DNA of 64,000 bases, taken from assembly GCF_905220415.1 (NCBI RefSeq), contig NC_059547.1:5468501-5532500 (forward strand). The letters run 5' to 3'. The position numbers and the translations under genes were made by a program. Shown here piece after piece: positions 12,601 to 26,700 of the stretch (the stretch's first letter is position 1; every line of letters starts with the position of its first letter). Under the pieces are notes generated by a model, which worked only from the letters and a program-made list of their open reading frames with translations, was not told the origin of the DNA and ran no database searches. The DNA is from Colias croceus. Its lineage: Eukaryota > Arthropoda > Insecta > Lepidoptera > Pieridae.

Positions 12601-15600
12601 TTTCAAAATAGGTAAATCTATTTGTCTGTAACTATAGATTTGATTACACACAACTTGTGTTAGTCTAGTTTGATATAATAACTAAAAATACTAAGGACTA
12701 AAAATATTTATCTCTCATTTACCTATATGAATATTGTTTATAATAAAATGGCAACATTTATAACATTAGCATAAAGGGTACCATATTATAGTAGATCGTC
12801 ATAATAAAAAATAATGCTATTATACACGAAAAAATATATACCTCTATAAATATTTCGTTGATATAAACAGCGAGTTAGTAAAAATAAATACTCGACACGG
12901 TATACATTTAAATGTACTGGCGTGAGTACCTTCGTCAATCCGAAAACAATTTCCCGCCACCCCTTTGTTCGAGTATAAAAAGATACGGGATTTAGGGATG
13001 AAGTCGAGCGAAAGAATAGATTCCTTTATGACGCTCGAGAATTTTTTCCTGCGTATGTTTCGAAATGTGTCATATCCACTTCGAGTTTTTTCTGTTCTTT
13101 ATTTTTAATTTAATCGAAACACTTCAAGAAAATTGTGTTTTAATAAAGAATATAGGTCAATATAAAGTATTTTAAGATGACACTGCTTAGAGCAAAGTAC
13201 TTATTGTGAATTAACAAACATAAGCATCACATTCGATGTTATAAACTTAAAGTCCGGGCAATTTCCTGCTTTCTGTGTTCTGTCAGTCTTCTACATAATA
13301 ATGTTATACTTAGTCAACATAAAAGTGTAATAAAATATATACTTCAAGAATAATATTATACTCAATAGTCAATACCATGTCCTTACCGGAATAATTAGTC
13401 GTGAATTGCAAAATTAATTGCGTAAAGATATTTTAAGAGTGTTTTGATAACCTCTTAGTTAAAAACATTCCTTAGTTCCTTGTAGAAAGCTTTGTACACG
13501 TAACTTAAATATGGCCCATTGGTTATCATCATAAGATTATGTTGCATATAATTACATTACTATCATAATATAATATGATATTATTATCATAAGACAATTT
13601 TACACAATACAGTACACACACACAAGAGAAAAGTATATGGCTATTATCTACACGAAAAGTTTGGGTACCTAGCACGTGTCGTTTGAACACTTTCAGAAAG
13701 ACTTGATATCCAGTACGAATAAAGTTAAAGGAGTTCCAACACTGTGTTAACGTGATATCGTCCTCGATTTACATAATCAAGTTCCGATAAACAGCTCCAA
13801 GTATTGTCTTATCCGGTCACGACACTCGTTTGAGTTATCCTCTTACAGGAAACACGCCAAGGATTGCTAACGAGACTTTATGAAATAAACAATTGAGTAT
13901 TTAATATCCCAGTTTCAACGTTTGTTGTGTATTGTTAAATTTATAGAAAAGGAATAATTATTGTAGGTCATTTTCTAAGGGGGTTAAGTATCAGATTTAT
14001 TGCATTAAAATAAACCCTAAAAGAGAAGTATTAGAAGATGTACTATAAGTAGTACATAAACATACTTTGATACAACGTAAGCTTTTACGAAATTGCAGAA
14101 TTCCCGATTCAGTAAGTACAACCATATTTGAATTTGTCTATTCCAAACAGGACGGTGGTATACTAAAATGAACTACATATACTTATCTCAGTATTCCAGT
14201 TGTTTGATATGGTCTGAAATTGTACTTATTTCACTTTGATATGACTTTGAGATACATCTGGCTTTGTATTTTGTATGTTAGTATTTATTTGTTTTCCATT
14301 TTATTTTTCAAATATTTGAAAAAATTATTAAGACTAAAAACGTTTACAAATATTGTTTCTAGACAATCTTTTAAACGAATAGACCTAGATTTTATTTTTG
14401 AATAGTATTGAGAATAATAAATTTTATAATACAAATATTTCATTGTGTCCTTTTTTGCAATTAAATCCTAAGCAGTAAATTCGAGTCTTTGAAAAAACCT
14501 GAGAGTTATTAAAAACTATTCAAGTCTATTTATGTTTTACGATAGAGCAAATTGGTCTTTTATTATTCAGTTGCTTTATAATTTTGTGAAATTTTCATCC
14601 TGTATAGTGAATTAAAGAAAAATAAGAAACGAATAGAATAAAAAGCGAACTAAGAAAGTAATTAGGTTCAATTAGCAGCATTTCTACGAACTACAAGCTA
14701 CAACATACACATACATTTAAAAAACCTCATAAAATAAACAATTCAAGATAAACGTTCTCTACAGAAAACAATGCATATATCATCGTTATACATCGTTAAT
14801 ACAAAACAAATTAATGAAAGCCATATTCGTGTAATCAAGTACCGTAAATTGCTTAATGGAAACCATCGGATTCCATTCAGTATTGAGTGTTCAGCATATC
14901 ACAGTGTTTGCGATGCAATCACATCACGAAATACCAGTTCCCACCACTTTGAATCAATATTGACTTTCCAAATGAATCCCGGCGGCCTGTTATATTCACG
15001 GATGCATTCATTCCGCATCGGAGATGGCGAGATAACAGCTTCAAAGAGTCGCCAGCTGACGTGAACATGTTTTTATAGGACTAGCCTCGCTGGGATGTAA
15101 TTAAAGTGAGGTTGGCAAACAGTACGGAACCGCCGGAAAGTACATAGTAATATGTGAATTGTCGAGTATCATAGTAAAGGTTGTGTACGAGGCAAACTGT
15201 ATTGTCCACGGTATAAAAACGATGCTTTACTTGTTTTATAAGTTATCTTTTTTGAAATATAATTTGTTGAGTATTCTAGTACATAAATGAGTCGTTAGAA
15301 ATGGGGATACTAGATATTATTTATGCTTCATGGTTGATACGACTAAATAAAAATATATATAAACAGTTGCCTGGTTGGCAGCAATCTAACCGATTGACAA
15401 AGCTGCGCAGCTCTATTGTAAAGGAATGCACCTGTGTTTTCTTTTTTATGTGGGTTGAACTTCGTTACATGGAATCTCTCGTATCGCTTTGAATCTAAAA
15501 TATAAACTGTGACTATAAAGAATACTGGTAACTCTTTTGCGTAACTGAATCATATCCAAATAATATTTTGACTCTGGTTTTTCAGTAGCCTGCTTTGGTA

Positions 15601-17650
15601 GAACGCAAAAGATTCCTTTTAATTATAATTCAGAAATTTTAGAGTAGCTTAGTTCTTTATTCCGCTATTCAGCTGATATATTCATATTAATTAATAACAA
15701 TGGTAACCTGGTAAAGCTTTCTTTACTCGTTTTTAAGTATGGCATCTTGAAAAATCACTAGGGATTGTTGTTGAAAAAGAAAATTCATAAGCGGTGACAT
15801 GAAACCTTCATGAAACAGAGAATTTTTTTGTACAAAAGTGTCACGCGATGAAGTGAAAAGCCGCTGTGAAAAGCACACGAACGAAGCCGTCCCCATATAG
15901 ATATTATATTTAGCGAAGATCAAGAAAGTAATTAATAATACTTATAAATACTGATTTACGAACAAAAGCATAAAAAACCCATGTAGGTATATCACTATTG
16001 TTGATTTATACACATGAATTTATAAAGAAATTAAATACCATGTGGATAATTATAATTCATATTATAATGTTACTCGAAAGGGTAGGGTTAAAATCGATGA
16101 AAGGTTGGGCAAGATAAAAATGCTCTATCCTAGTCACGAATTTGGAACGGTACTGATAATAATAATTACTTTGTGGGTAGGACTAATGTTTTGTACAGCG
16201 CAATTGTTGGTTTAGAAATGTATTTTTAAAAATATTCTGACTATTCTCAATTAACAAACTTCTGCTTCATCTTTTCGCAAATAAATTTTCCTTTGTCCTA
16301 AGAAAAGATAATGGAGGAAGGGAGGCGGGTATCTTTAATTATTAAATGGGCTCTAAACATTATTTCAGTAGTCATAAAGTAATCATAAATTGAAAACCAC
16401 TTCTTTTACTATTCCTAATATTCCTAATAGGCTATTGTTTTCAAAGAGTATCAGTTTACTTTAAAAAAAAAATTTCAAAGCCAGCATCGATCCAAAATTA
16501 CGTACGGACTTACAAAAATGGATGTAAGTATAACTGAAAATAACATTCGATTAATTTCCGAATTCGGACACAATTTGCGCTTCTGTTTATTTCATCGAAT
16601 CCCCGTCTCACGTTAAATCAAATCAATGAGGACAAATTGAAATGCGAAATAAAATTACTTATTTAGATGCCATATTCATGTATGTTAAGGAAAGCCATTC
16701 ATGAATGAATTAATATTATTGGAAATGAAATGTTACCTGCGAATAATCATTTTTATTTTGATGGGTATTATTGAATGCCTTCTTTTTCCTTTATATGTTT
16801 TACGGATGGTACATTATTAGGAATAAACTAGAAGTTTATTATGAATTATTGTTTGACTTTGAGAGAGAAAAAGCATTTTTAAACGATGCTCTCTGTGTTG
16901 AAAGAAAAATGCAGTAATTTATATTTTATTTCCTCTGTGGAAACGATGCTAATAGTAGTAAAAGCTTTATTCCTCTCAAGACCATCGACACGAAGCGCTG
17001 CCATTTTATAGGAAATTGCATTAATCGTAAGTCAAGAACGATACGTTTGTCCAATATTCGTTCTTTTTAAAATGTTAAAATTTACGACATAAGTTCATTT
17101 TATAATGAGCACTTTGAATAAGAAAACAAATAAAGATGTTAGGTGCGAAAGATATTTCTTATATAATTATGAAGGGTAGAGTTATTTTTACTTACCACTT
17201 TTTTCTTTGTTGTATTTACTATAACAGTATTTAAAATAACCGTTTACATTTTATTATAATTCATGTTAAAATTAGCCGAAAAATTTGAATATCGCCGTCT
17301 TTTAAAACACCAAGAATAGGTATTGTTATAAAACGATATTATTCGGAACGTTGGTTATATTTCCTTTCTTTTTAAACCTGCAAAGGAAAAATATACGAGA
17401 TTCTTCTGACGGAATAAAATCGCTTTGTTGTCCGTCCATCTGTCTGTCAAAGTTCTTCTCGGTTTCAGGTATCACGTTGAAATAAATATCAGGTTTTTCT
17501 ACGGTAATGTATATTCAATTTCTGATTCAAAACAATTCTTTACCTAAACGGCTCCATTTATCTTAAATACTTTGAGAAAAATAAAACAAAAAGTAGATAT
17601 TGAGTGGGAGTTAGATACCTCAAATGAAAATTACTTTAAAATGTATATAT
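9639..17650. other. Gene-free AT-rich stretch
   Basis: I find no convincing exon. A 143-codon plus-strand frame at 9585-10016 is rich in I, Y, F, N and L and begins inside the repeat tail, so I treat it as chance. A higher-complexity block at about 14840-15110 (97-codon open frame, no recognisable domain) could be conserved non-coding sequence. Confidence 0.5.
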
Positions 17651-17850
17651 TATACTGTGCTCCGCGGTTTTACTCGCAGTGCTCCGCTCCTGTTGGTCTT
17701 AGCGAGATGATATTATAAATTATAGCCTATAGCCTCCCCCGATGAATAGGCTATCTAACACCAAAAGAATTTTTCAAATCGGACCAGTAGTTCCCGAGAT
17801 TAGCGCGTTCAAACAAACAAACTCTTCAGCTTTATAATATTAGTATAGAC
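17651..17850 (+). repeat. Interspersed repeat, 'gctccgctcctgttggtctt' family (copy 1)
   Basis: The unit runs from 'tatactgtgctccgcggttt' through 'gctcctgttggtcttagcga' and 'aatcggaccagtagttcc' to 'gagattagcgcgttcaaaca' and 'ataatattagtatagac'. Other copies lie at 38511-38693 (+), 61313-61449 (+, lacking the start) and 21506-21686 (-, diverged). The shared end 'ataatattagtat' links it to the 'cttcgcccgcg' family. Confidence 0.7.
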
Positions 17851-19831
17851 TTTGTAGTGGTAGTGGTGTAGTGGTAATTGATTGGTAAGAAATAAGTAAT
17901 TTTTGTTAATATATAGTTTCTTTCAGTACATTTTTTAATTAACCATACCGATGAAACATTTATTTTATAAATACATTTAATTGAATACAAAGTTAATCTA
18001 CCATCTTTGATATAAAATGCAACGTAACTCAATTATTGAAATTTAATCATGTTGAGCTTAAAATATGATTAACACGGAAACCGTTTTCATTTATGTGGTC
18101 CACGCTAAAATCCAAGTCATACTCGTCTAATATAATATTATTCCTGCATGAAAATGAATTTAATTTAAATTATTTAACTGACGAAAACATTTTGATATTA
18201 AAAGATTAAAAGATGCATTATGCATACCTACATCTGTTTCACTGATCGATTTTCTATGGGATCATGTAGATTATAATCAGCCTTCTGTTGAATATTTAGT
18301 CAAACAAGCCTAATATAGTTAGAACGATTAATAAATTTAGTATACAATTTACGCCTCAAAAATAAAAACATTTTAATGAATACTTCGATAATGTATAAAA
18401 ATATAATAATCGTACACAAGTTACTAAATGAATATAAAATCTCCCAATCATAACGTATAAGGGGAAAGTAACAACACAAATTTTTCATTTTCTTCGCCGT
18501 TCTCATATTTCTTAAGAGGCACAAAATACAGACACGAAATAATAACTCTGCCCGCTGTATTTACGAGTACATGACAAGAACAGATAAATATTTCGTATAT
18601 TTGAGCAAGAAAACGTAATGAGGTGTTGAGGCCGGAGGGCGGACGAGTCATAAATATTTTCATCTGTGTACGCAAAATTCTGACATGTTAGATAATGTTA
18701 ATTTTAATTGTGCTTGAAGAGCTATTTTCTTGATGTTACAGATTATTATAGGTCATACGAATGAATGAATGAATGTTTCATAATACTCGACCTTATGGAT
18801 ACAGAGTCATCTCTTCCAGATACCAGGTAACCAAAACCGCATGGTTGACTTAAGGCTCTACAAACGAACACATGCGAAGTAGGTATTTACGCATAATTAT
18901 GAGTTTCTGTAAACAGTTTAATTTGAATTAGAATAAATAAAGAATTCTAGTGCCTTTTTATGAAGTTATTTATTTTTCCTTCTTTCCTTATAAGAACGAT
19001 AATGAAGTTAAATATAAAAAGGAATAATATAAGCGATATAATACAAAATCGTACCTATAAAGGTAATTTTGGAAAGGGTAAATTTCATTAGAATACATTC
19101 TTCAATATTTTGTTTGTTTTGATATACAATATACATATTTTATTTATTTTATGCTTAATGAATAACAGTTGTTTACTGTGCTAAATAGGCTGATTCATCA
19201 AAGCCTTATTTCTTATAATTCTTATAATCTGGGATTAGTAAAGGTCAATGAAAAAATCTGTTGTTCGAATTATTCCCCAGAGAAAAAGATTCGACTGTAT
19301 GTCTATCAAATTAAAAAATTCCATAGGTCAGTTATTGGCAATCTGAATTCCTCGTATCGTATTAATCGAATCGAATTACTTTTTCAGATATTTAGCTATT
19401 ATTAGTTCTACAAAACGTGCCGTGCCAAATACCTGTACTCAAATAATTTATACTCCGAATGGCTAACATTCTTTTATTTCAATTATATTTTAATACTGGA
19501 AATTAAATGAAATGCGAGGCAGAACCATAATAAAATATGTAAATCTCATAATAAAAGGAGTTAATAAAGCACAAGTATCCGCCGTGGTTTCACAGCTCCA
19601 AGTTCCAACGCACCTTAGGGAAGAATATAGATTGTTCATGAATAATTCACCTTTCTACGTTTGTGCACTCGCTTTTTATTACAATCTTCAAGTATTACTT
19701 TTCTAATGAAACTCTGTATTACATGAATTCATTTTGGTAATCTAATGGGCACTTTAGATTCAAGTACCTTATTATAGGATCTATTTAGAATTGTTTTTAT
19801 AATTCAGTATATTTGGACGTTGGGTGGTATA
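17851..19831. other. No recognised gene
   Basis: AT-rich sequence. Short frames at 18448-18675 (-) and 19169-19405 (+) show no domain, splice pattern or codon bias that would support them. Confidence 0.5.
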
Positions 19832-20290
19832 TCTATACATATAATAAATCTGTAGAAGGGTCAATTCTGTACATTGAAAATATTGAAAAAATAAATACCA
19901 GGGGGTGTTACTGGATCGATACCAAACCCAAATATGTGTTTAAAAAAATTTTTGTCTGTCTGTCTGTATGTTCAGGCATCACGTGAAAACTAACGGTTCG
20001 ATTTCGATGCAACTTGGTATTATTATACCTTATTATCCTGGGCGTAAAATAGGATACTTTTTATCCTGAAAAAATACGTAGAAAAAAATTAATCTTAATT
20101 TTTCAGTTTTATCCATAGACGTTGTTCTGTAGAACCGCGAACACACGTTGCGTATTATTATAGGCCTAGCCGTATTTGGGTCCAATAGATATTTATAAGA
20201 TATCATAGTCAGAGTTACTCAAAATGGAGAAATAAACCATCCACGCGAAGACCGACATCCGCGCGGACGGAGTCGCGGGCGGAAGCTAGT
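19832..20290 (+). repeat. About 460-bp interspersed repeat
   Basis: The unit starts 'tctatacatataataaatct' and 'gtagaagggtcaattctgta', contains a gtctgtctgtctgt run, and ends in 'cgcgcggacggagtcgcggg' and 'cggaagctagt'. The same 'gggcggaagctagt' type of terminus is seen in other repeats of the window. No coding capacity is visible, so it is a non-autonomous element of uncertain class. Confidence 0.6.
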
Positions 20291-20848
20291 AGGTAATAAT
20301 CGCTTGTATAAACGAATTGCAATTATAAATGCAATATATTGTAGAGTCAATCTGATATTATATTTCAATTGAAAAAAATTGTTACTACGCGTCTACTTTT
20401 GATACCTATAGACTGCGGATGGAACTGTTTTTGTTTAAAGCCACTCTTCGGTAAAGCATTTTATAAAATTACAAAGATTTCGAAGAATACAACAGTTGTT
20501 TACTTTTATAACGATTTCAATTAAATCCAAGAAGCGATTTTTAGAATTGTTTGCTAAAGGCGTAATCTAGGTTTAACAATCTCCCATTATTGTTACTAGA
20601 AAGCTGCGACATAAAGCTGCAAAAAGTCTCTAACAACAGTTTGTCGGTAATCACGTCTTTAGAATGTTGATGGAGCTCTCATCGCTGCAATGCTTTGCTG
20701 TTCTTTGTAGCCGTTTCTTTGATATAGATTATGTCACAGCTGCATTGTCCATAAGACTATTAAACGACGTTTAAGCTAAGATACTGAAAAGACTCGTTTT
20801 AATTTAATCCGCCATTGATGGTGTTATTGACAATTTAATTAAGGCTCT
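20291..20848. other. No recognised feature
   Basis: AT-rich; no gene or repeat structure seen. Confidence 0.45.
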
Positions 20849-20970
20849 ATAAAAAAAAATAAACATCATTTATTGAACAATTTGTTGGTTAGGTACAAAC
20901 AAGTCACATTTGGACCCCAAACTAGGACAGCATGTATTTTGGGGTCCACCTTCTTTAATGACACAATAAT
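20849..20970 (-). mobile_element. Probable LINE 3'-end fragment
   Basis: Read on the minus strand, the block ends in AATAAATGATGTTTATT followed by an A-rich tail (a run of A on the plus strand at about 20851-20859 marks a second homopolymer). It contains the paired phrases 'ggaccccaaactagg' and 'ttggggtccacc', which can fold back on each other. I infer a truncated non-LTR element end; the family is not recognised. Confidence 0.3.
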
Positions 20971-21505
20971 AACATAACTATAGCATAATATTAACTTAAA
21001 TATTTATTATTTTTAATTCGAGTATTTTTATTCTTCACAACAACTTCAACATCTGAATTCATAAATAACTTAAAAATACGTGAGTATCTAATAAAACGTT
21101 TAATTATTATAACATAACAAAATATATTAATCATTTTCTCACATTTTTCATTTATATATTTTAGCTATTACGATAAAGTTAAATTAGTATCTATCTATAT
21201 GGTACAAAGAATATTTGGTTAACATTTTTATTAAAAATATAAAGAAAATAAAATACTGTTACAAATATAAACGATGCGTGAGCATTTTAATTTCCGTGGA
21301 AATGGATGATTCTCGCAGATAAACTGTAGTTTTTACACGAACGTTAAAATTACACAAAAATTTCGATCCCCAAACAATGGTTTTATAACGGTTATAAAAC
21401 CATTTATATGTGATAGGCTCGGTCAGAACACGTGTACTCTATGGACCATCGTGTTTCAGACGTCATGTACATAGTATATGTTTGTAGATAAATATAGGTA
21501 GGTAC

Positions 21506-21686
21506 TAATATTTTAAAGCTGAAATTTGTTTTTTTGTTTGCTTGAACGCGCTGATCTCAGAAAGTACTGGTTTGATTTAACATTTTATTTCAGTGTTAGA
21601 TATCCCAGGAAGGCTATATATTAGGTATCACGCAAAGACTAATAGGAGCTGAGCAATGCGAGTAAAACCATGCGGCACAGCTAGTT
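21506..21686 (-). repeat. Interspersed repeat, 'gctccgctcctgttggtctt' family (diverged, minus)
   Basis: The reverse complement shows the family blocks in order: 'aaaccatgcggcacagctag' (start region), 'gcgctgatctcagaaagtac' (the 'gagattagcgcg' block) and 'aatattttaaagctg' (the end). It is an older copy than those at 17651 and 38511. Confidence 0.55.
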
Positions 21687-21689
21687 ACT

Positions 21690-23153
21690 TCTAAAAATTC
21701 AATGTGCACAACATTATGTACAAAAAAAAGAATAGTCAAAGTTTTTCTCATATTTTGTACCATGAAAACTGAAACACAAAACCGGATAGAGTGCACTCAC
21801 CGCAGTTAATATTATTCTCAAAAGCAATCGTTTTAGCCCACCTAAATACGATCGTTAGCTCCAAATCTCATAATCAATCTGAAAGCTAGCTGTTAGTGTC
21901 ATCGATAAGTTCACTAACCATTGCGATTGGCGGGTGCATAGAATATAAATGAGATAAATTTTGCATATTGATGCATCAATAATTTAGATCGTGATTGACG
22001 CTGCGCCGATAATAATGATATCTGTCCAGGTGAAACGTTGTTATTTGAAATAGCTATGATGAATTGAATGCAAATTATAATTGGACTCATATTATAGTAG
22101 ATAGTTGACTGTTGTCCAATGTCATTTGTTAAAAAGTTGAAATGCGTTCGCGTCATTCAAAAACAAAGTTCCCTTTAAAGATTGTTCCATTTTGGCTCAA
22201 GACTGATTTAAAATTTTATTTTGTCTTTAACTGTTTTATATAATATTAGATAGAGACAACATCTCGTATGGTTAACATTACAGATAACTTATAAATGTAA
22301 ATTTAAGTGACTTGTAATGTTTTGGATATACACAGCTGTAAATGAGTTGTGTTGGAAAATAAAGAATAAACAACCACTCATATAAATAATATAATATTTG
22401 TAGTGTTTGTATTCGTTTATCCATAAAACAAAATTGCTCGTGCGTCAAAGAACTGTAAACGATTGTTAACATTTTTTTTGCCAAAACTCCAACTGAAGCA
22501 TGCGTGTTATTATTCGCTTTGTCAAAAATAATTGAATGACAACCGCGGAGCTCAGGTTTCTAGTGTGTTTCTAGTTACTTGTTTTGTTAACAGATTGCAT
22601 TTTTATGTACTGAAATAAAATGTAAAAGCGAAGTGCAGTGCCAGTAGTAAAAGCATACAGCTTGCACTAAGAATAACTCAGAAGTACAATCTACACATAA
22701 CACTAACATTTTTGTTTTTACTTTGAACCTACACTTTTTTATCTATCTAGTCCTCTTATACGAATAAACTTTGAATGTACATAATATAAACACAAATAAT
22801 ACAAAGATTGTTAGGAAATGAATACAATTTTGTGATACCTAGTCCTTCAATTCATATTATAAGTCTCCATTTTACAGCACAAAGGCTACCATACGCGAAT
22901 TATTTATTAAATTTCGATATCGAAAAATAACGTCGCGCAAAACGGCCCTACATGCATTGCATTAAAATTGAATGTAATGTATTAACAAAATGCTGACGCC
23001 ATACTGGATGTAATCGTTGTAGCATTAAATCCCAACAGGAAATCTGAATGAAGCTTTAATACATGTGTAGATAATTAAATTTAATGTAATTGGATAACAT
23101 GGATTTGGTACTCGTCGGTCATCGGATTATGCTTGTCCGAGGTTTATTTTTTG
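21690..23153. other. No recognised gene
   Basis: AT-rich sequence up to the retrotransposon target site; no supportable feature seen. Confidence 0.5.
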
Positions 23154-23158
23154 CTGCG
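23154..23158. repeat. Target-site duplication, left (CTGCG)
   Basis: CTGCG directly precedes the 5' LTR and is repeated directly after the 3' LTR at 30661-30665. Five-base duplications are usual for BEL/Pao integrases. Confidence 0.9.
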
Positions 23159-23511
23159 TGTTCGGTGCAATGACCACCGAACACCCTAGTCAGCAATACT
23201 AGGTATCGCGGGCGGCGTTTAACATAAATTTAAGTCAGTCCACAATCAACAGTCCACAAAATAACATATTACCGTCGCGACGCGTAACATTAACATTAAC
23301 ATTAAACATATAACATAATTATAACATTTATTTAACATAATAATTAACATATAATATAATAATTAACAATAACAGTAACAATTAAGTAACAAGTAAAAGT
23401 GTAATAGCAGTGATTCTAGCAATAAATTAATTAGTGCATTTTTAGTTTGATTTTATAACAAATCCCTCCAACACTAGCCACGCAGCCCACCACTGGGTCT
23501 ATCGCCCTACA
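23159..23511 (+). repeat. 5' LTR
   Basis: 353 bases from 'tgttcggtgcaatgaccacc' to 'actgggtctatcgccctaca'. The start holds an inverted pair (TGTTCGGTG and CACCGAACA). The middle is a low-complexity run of 'aacat'/'aacaataac' words that probably overlaps the promoter. No mismatch to the 3' LTR was found on reading both. Confidence 0.95.
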
Positions 23512-23514
23512 TTT

Positions 23515-23532
23515 TGGTCCTTCGAGCTATCG
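23515..23532 (+). promoter_or_regulatory. Putative primer-binding site
   Basis: Three bases after the LTR, TGGTCCTTCGAGCTATCG begins with TGG, the complement of a tRNA CCA end. I could not assign the primer tRNA, so the site is inferred from its position. Confidence 0.5.
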
Positions 23533-23717
23533 TAGCGGGATCACGGGATTCGGGAATTTACGCCTCTCGTATCTCGTTGAGAGTCAGCGCCGCCGGGCTG
23601 ACGCGCTAGTGTTGTGAGTAACAGTGAGTGAACAATTAAGTGTGTGTAAGTTGTAAAGCTGTTGACAGTTCCAGAACAAGTGAGTTCGTTCCATTATTTT
23701 TTTTAACTAACAACATC

Positions 23718-26700
23718 ATGGAGGACATTTACGAAACACAATTGGAGCTTTTCTCGTGCCTAGAAAAGCTTTACATTAATTTAAAAAAGGATGGGGAAGA
23801 AAGAAAGATGTCTTCAGGGTATATTAAAAAGAAGTTGGATATTTTGGAATCATATTGGTCTGAGTATCAGGCCAATCATGAAAAATTATTGCCCTACGAA
23901 GACAGGGAGCGCCCTTACTTTGCCCGAAGGGAGTACGACCGCTGTAAGACACTATACCTGGAAATTAAAAATTATATTGGTAGGGTATCGAAGGAATTGG
24001 CCACTAAATTTCCAACAACATTTACAAGCACATATAATCAAGGGGAAGGTCCAAGTAAGCAACTAACAGAAACAAATAAACAGGCGGAACAAGGTGCAAT
24101 TTCACCCGCACCCGTTTCAATAGGGTCAAGTAAATTGCAAGAGATGTTGCATAAGCAAGCGGTTAATTTTAAAGCTTTAATGAGAACAGTGAACAGCATT
24201 GATTTAGAAAAAATAACAACTAAATGGAAATTTGAGGATGTACTACAGCAATTGAACTCGCGATGGGGCGTAATAGACTCTCTGCACTGGGAGATTGATA
24301 GTATTTTGGATGGGCAAGACCATGAGTATGAAAATGCCTTCACTCATCACGAAGGTATTTTTGACCGCCTCAAAGAAGCAATCAACACCAAGCTGTGGTC
24401 TGTATCCCACAGAGAACATATTACACCTCAAGTTGACATACCAATATTCACGGGCAACTATCAGCAATGGGTTTCCTTTAAAAATTTATTTTATGAAATA
24501 GTACACGTCAACCCCACCTTATCTAATGCACAGAAAATGCAATATTTAAAGAGCAAAATCAAGGGCGATGCTGAACGCCTGATTCAGCACCTAAAAATAA
24601 GTTCGGAGAATTATATAACCTGTTGGGACATTTTGAATCATAGATATGAAAACAAAAAACTAATATTTGCATCACATATGAATATGATTTTAGGCCTGCC
24701 AAACATGCAAATTCAATCGCTGGTACAACTTAAGAAAATGTATGATGCTACAAAGGAGAGCTTAAATGCAATTAAAAACCTAGATGTCGACATAAGCTCT
24801 TGGGACCCCATTATAGTACATATTTTAGCGCTCAAATTAGACAACCAATCTCATGCCGATTATGTGGAATCATTAAAACAACCGAGAGAGCTACCGGTCC
24901 TGCAAGATTTTTTGGATTATTTAGAGAGTAAATTTACCATGTTAGAACAATCTAGAAGAAAACAAGAACCTGTCATTCAAAAACCTTCGTATATAAAGCC
25001 CAATTTCTATCCAACATATTCTCAGGAAGTTAATCGTCTGCCAAATTATGTGAGAAATAACAATTATCAAGTCAACCAGCACAACTACTCTGGAAATCGC
25101 CACTCTCCAAAACCCATTATGAAAACATATCACTTATCATCTAAGATTAACATAACTTGCCCTCTCTGTAATTTAGAACATGGATTATACAAATGCAAGA
25201 CATTTTTAGATCAACCGAATGAAATTAAATTTAAAACATTGAATAGATTCAACATTTGTATAAATTGTCTATTTTCTCATAATGGAAAGCCTTGCTCATC
25301 ATTTCATCGGTGTCGGATATGCAACCGAGCGCATAATACGATTTTGCATGATGCAATAAGCCAGCGATCGTCGACCTCAGAACGGCCGGTTATGTACAAA
25401 ACACTAAACAATAATTCTTCGAATAAAAACGGGGCCGGCATGTCACACGTGTCGCAAAATGATGTGTCAGAAATTTTACTTTCAACAGCAATGTTAAGAG
25501 TACGGAGCAGCAATGGTACATATATAACTATGCGAGCACTCATAGATCAGGGGTCACAAATATCACTAATAACAGAAAACGGTGCACAACAATTGGGGTT
25601 GAAACGGGAAGCATGTCATGGGGTTATATTCGGGGTTGGACAAAACAAAAACAATTGCAAGGGAAAAATTAACATTAAATGCGCGTCGATATACAACAAT
25701 TTTGAATTCAACACAGAAGCATATATAATGAACAATTTAATCAAAAATTTACCAAGTTTAACATTTGAGAAACCAGCATGGAACTACATAAAGAAAATAA
25801 ACTTAGCAGATCCGGACTTTAATATCAGCAGACCAGTGGACTTATTACTTGGAGCAGATATTTATTCAACAATTGTTTTAGAAGGGATGATCAGAGGAGA
25901 CTGCACAACGCAACCACTCGCTCAACAAACACATTTAGGGTGGATTTTATGTGGTAATGTGCATACTTTTCAATGCAACATTGTGTTAACAAACATGGAC
26001 AACATTAAACAATTTTGGGAAATTGAGGAAATCACGGACACAAAAGAATTATCAACAGAAGATCAGAAATGTATAGATTTTTACGACAAAACAACGAGAA
26101 GATTAGCTGACGGAAGATATGAAGTAAGAATTCCATTTATTGAACAGTATGAACAAGGATTGGGGTCAACAAAGGAATTAGCAATAGCACAATTCAAAAA
26201 TTTAGAGAAGAAGTTCAACAAACAACCGGAGCTAGCACAACAATACAGTGATTTTATTCACGAATATCAACAATTAAAACATATGCGTCGATCAACAAGT
26301 AATTTACCAAGGGAAATATTTTTACCACATCACTCAGTTTTACGACAAGAATCCACCACAACAAAACTTCGGGTGGTATTCAATGCTTCAGCGAAAACAA
26401 CAACAGGGAAAAGCTTAAATGATATTATGTGTAAGGGGCCCAATTTACAACAAGATTTACAAAAACTAATATTAAAATGGCGTCAATTTCGATACGCATA
26501 CACTGCTGACATCGAAAAAATGTACCGGCAAATCAAAATTCACGAAGAAGATCAACGATTTCAAAAAATTATATGGAGAGATTCATCGGAGCAAAGTTTA
26601 CAAGAACATCAACTAACAACAGTCACATATGGCACAAAATCAGCACCTTTCTTGGCTATGATGACGTTAAGGAGGTTAGCAACGGATGAAAAGTTATCAT

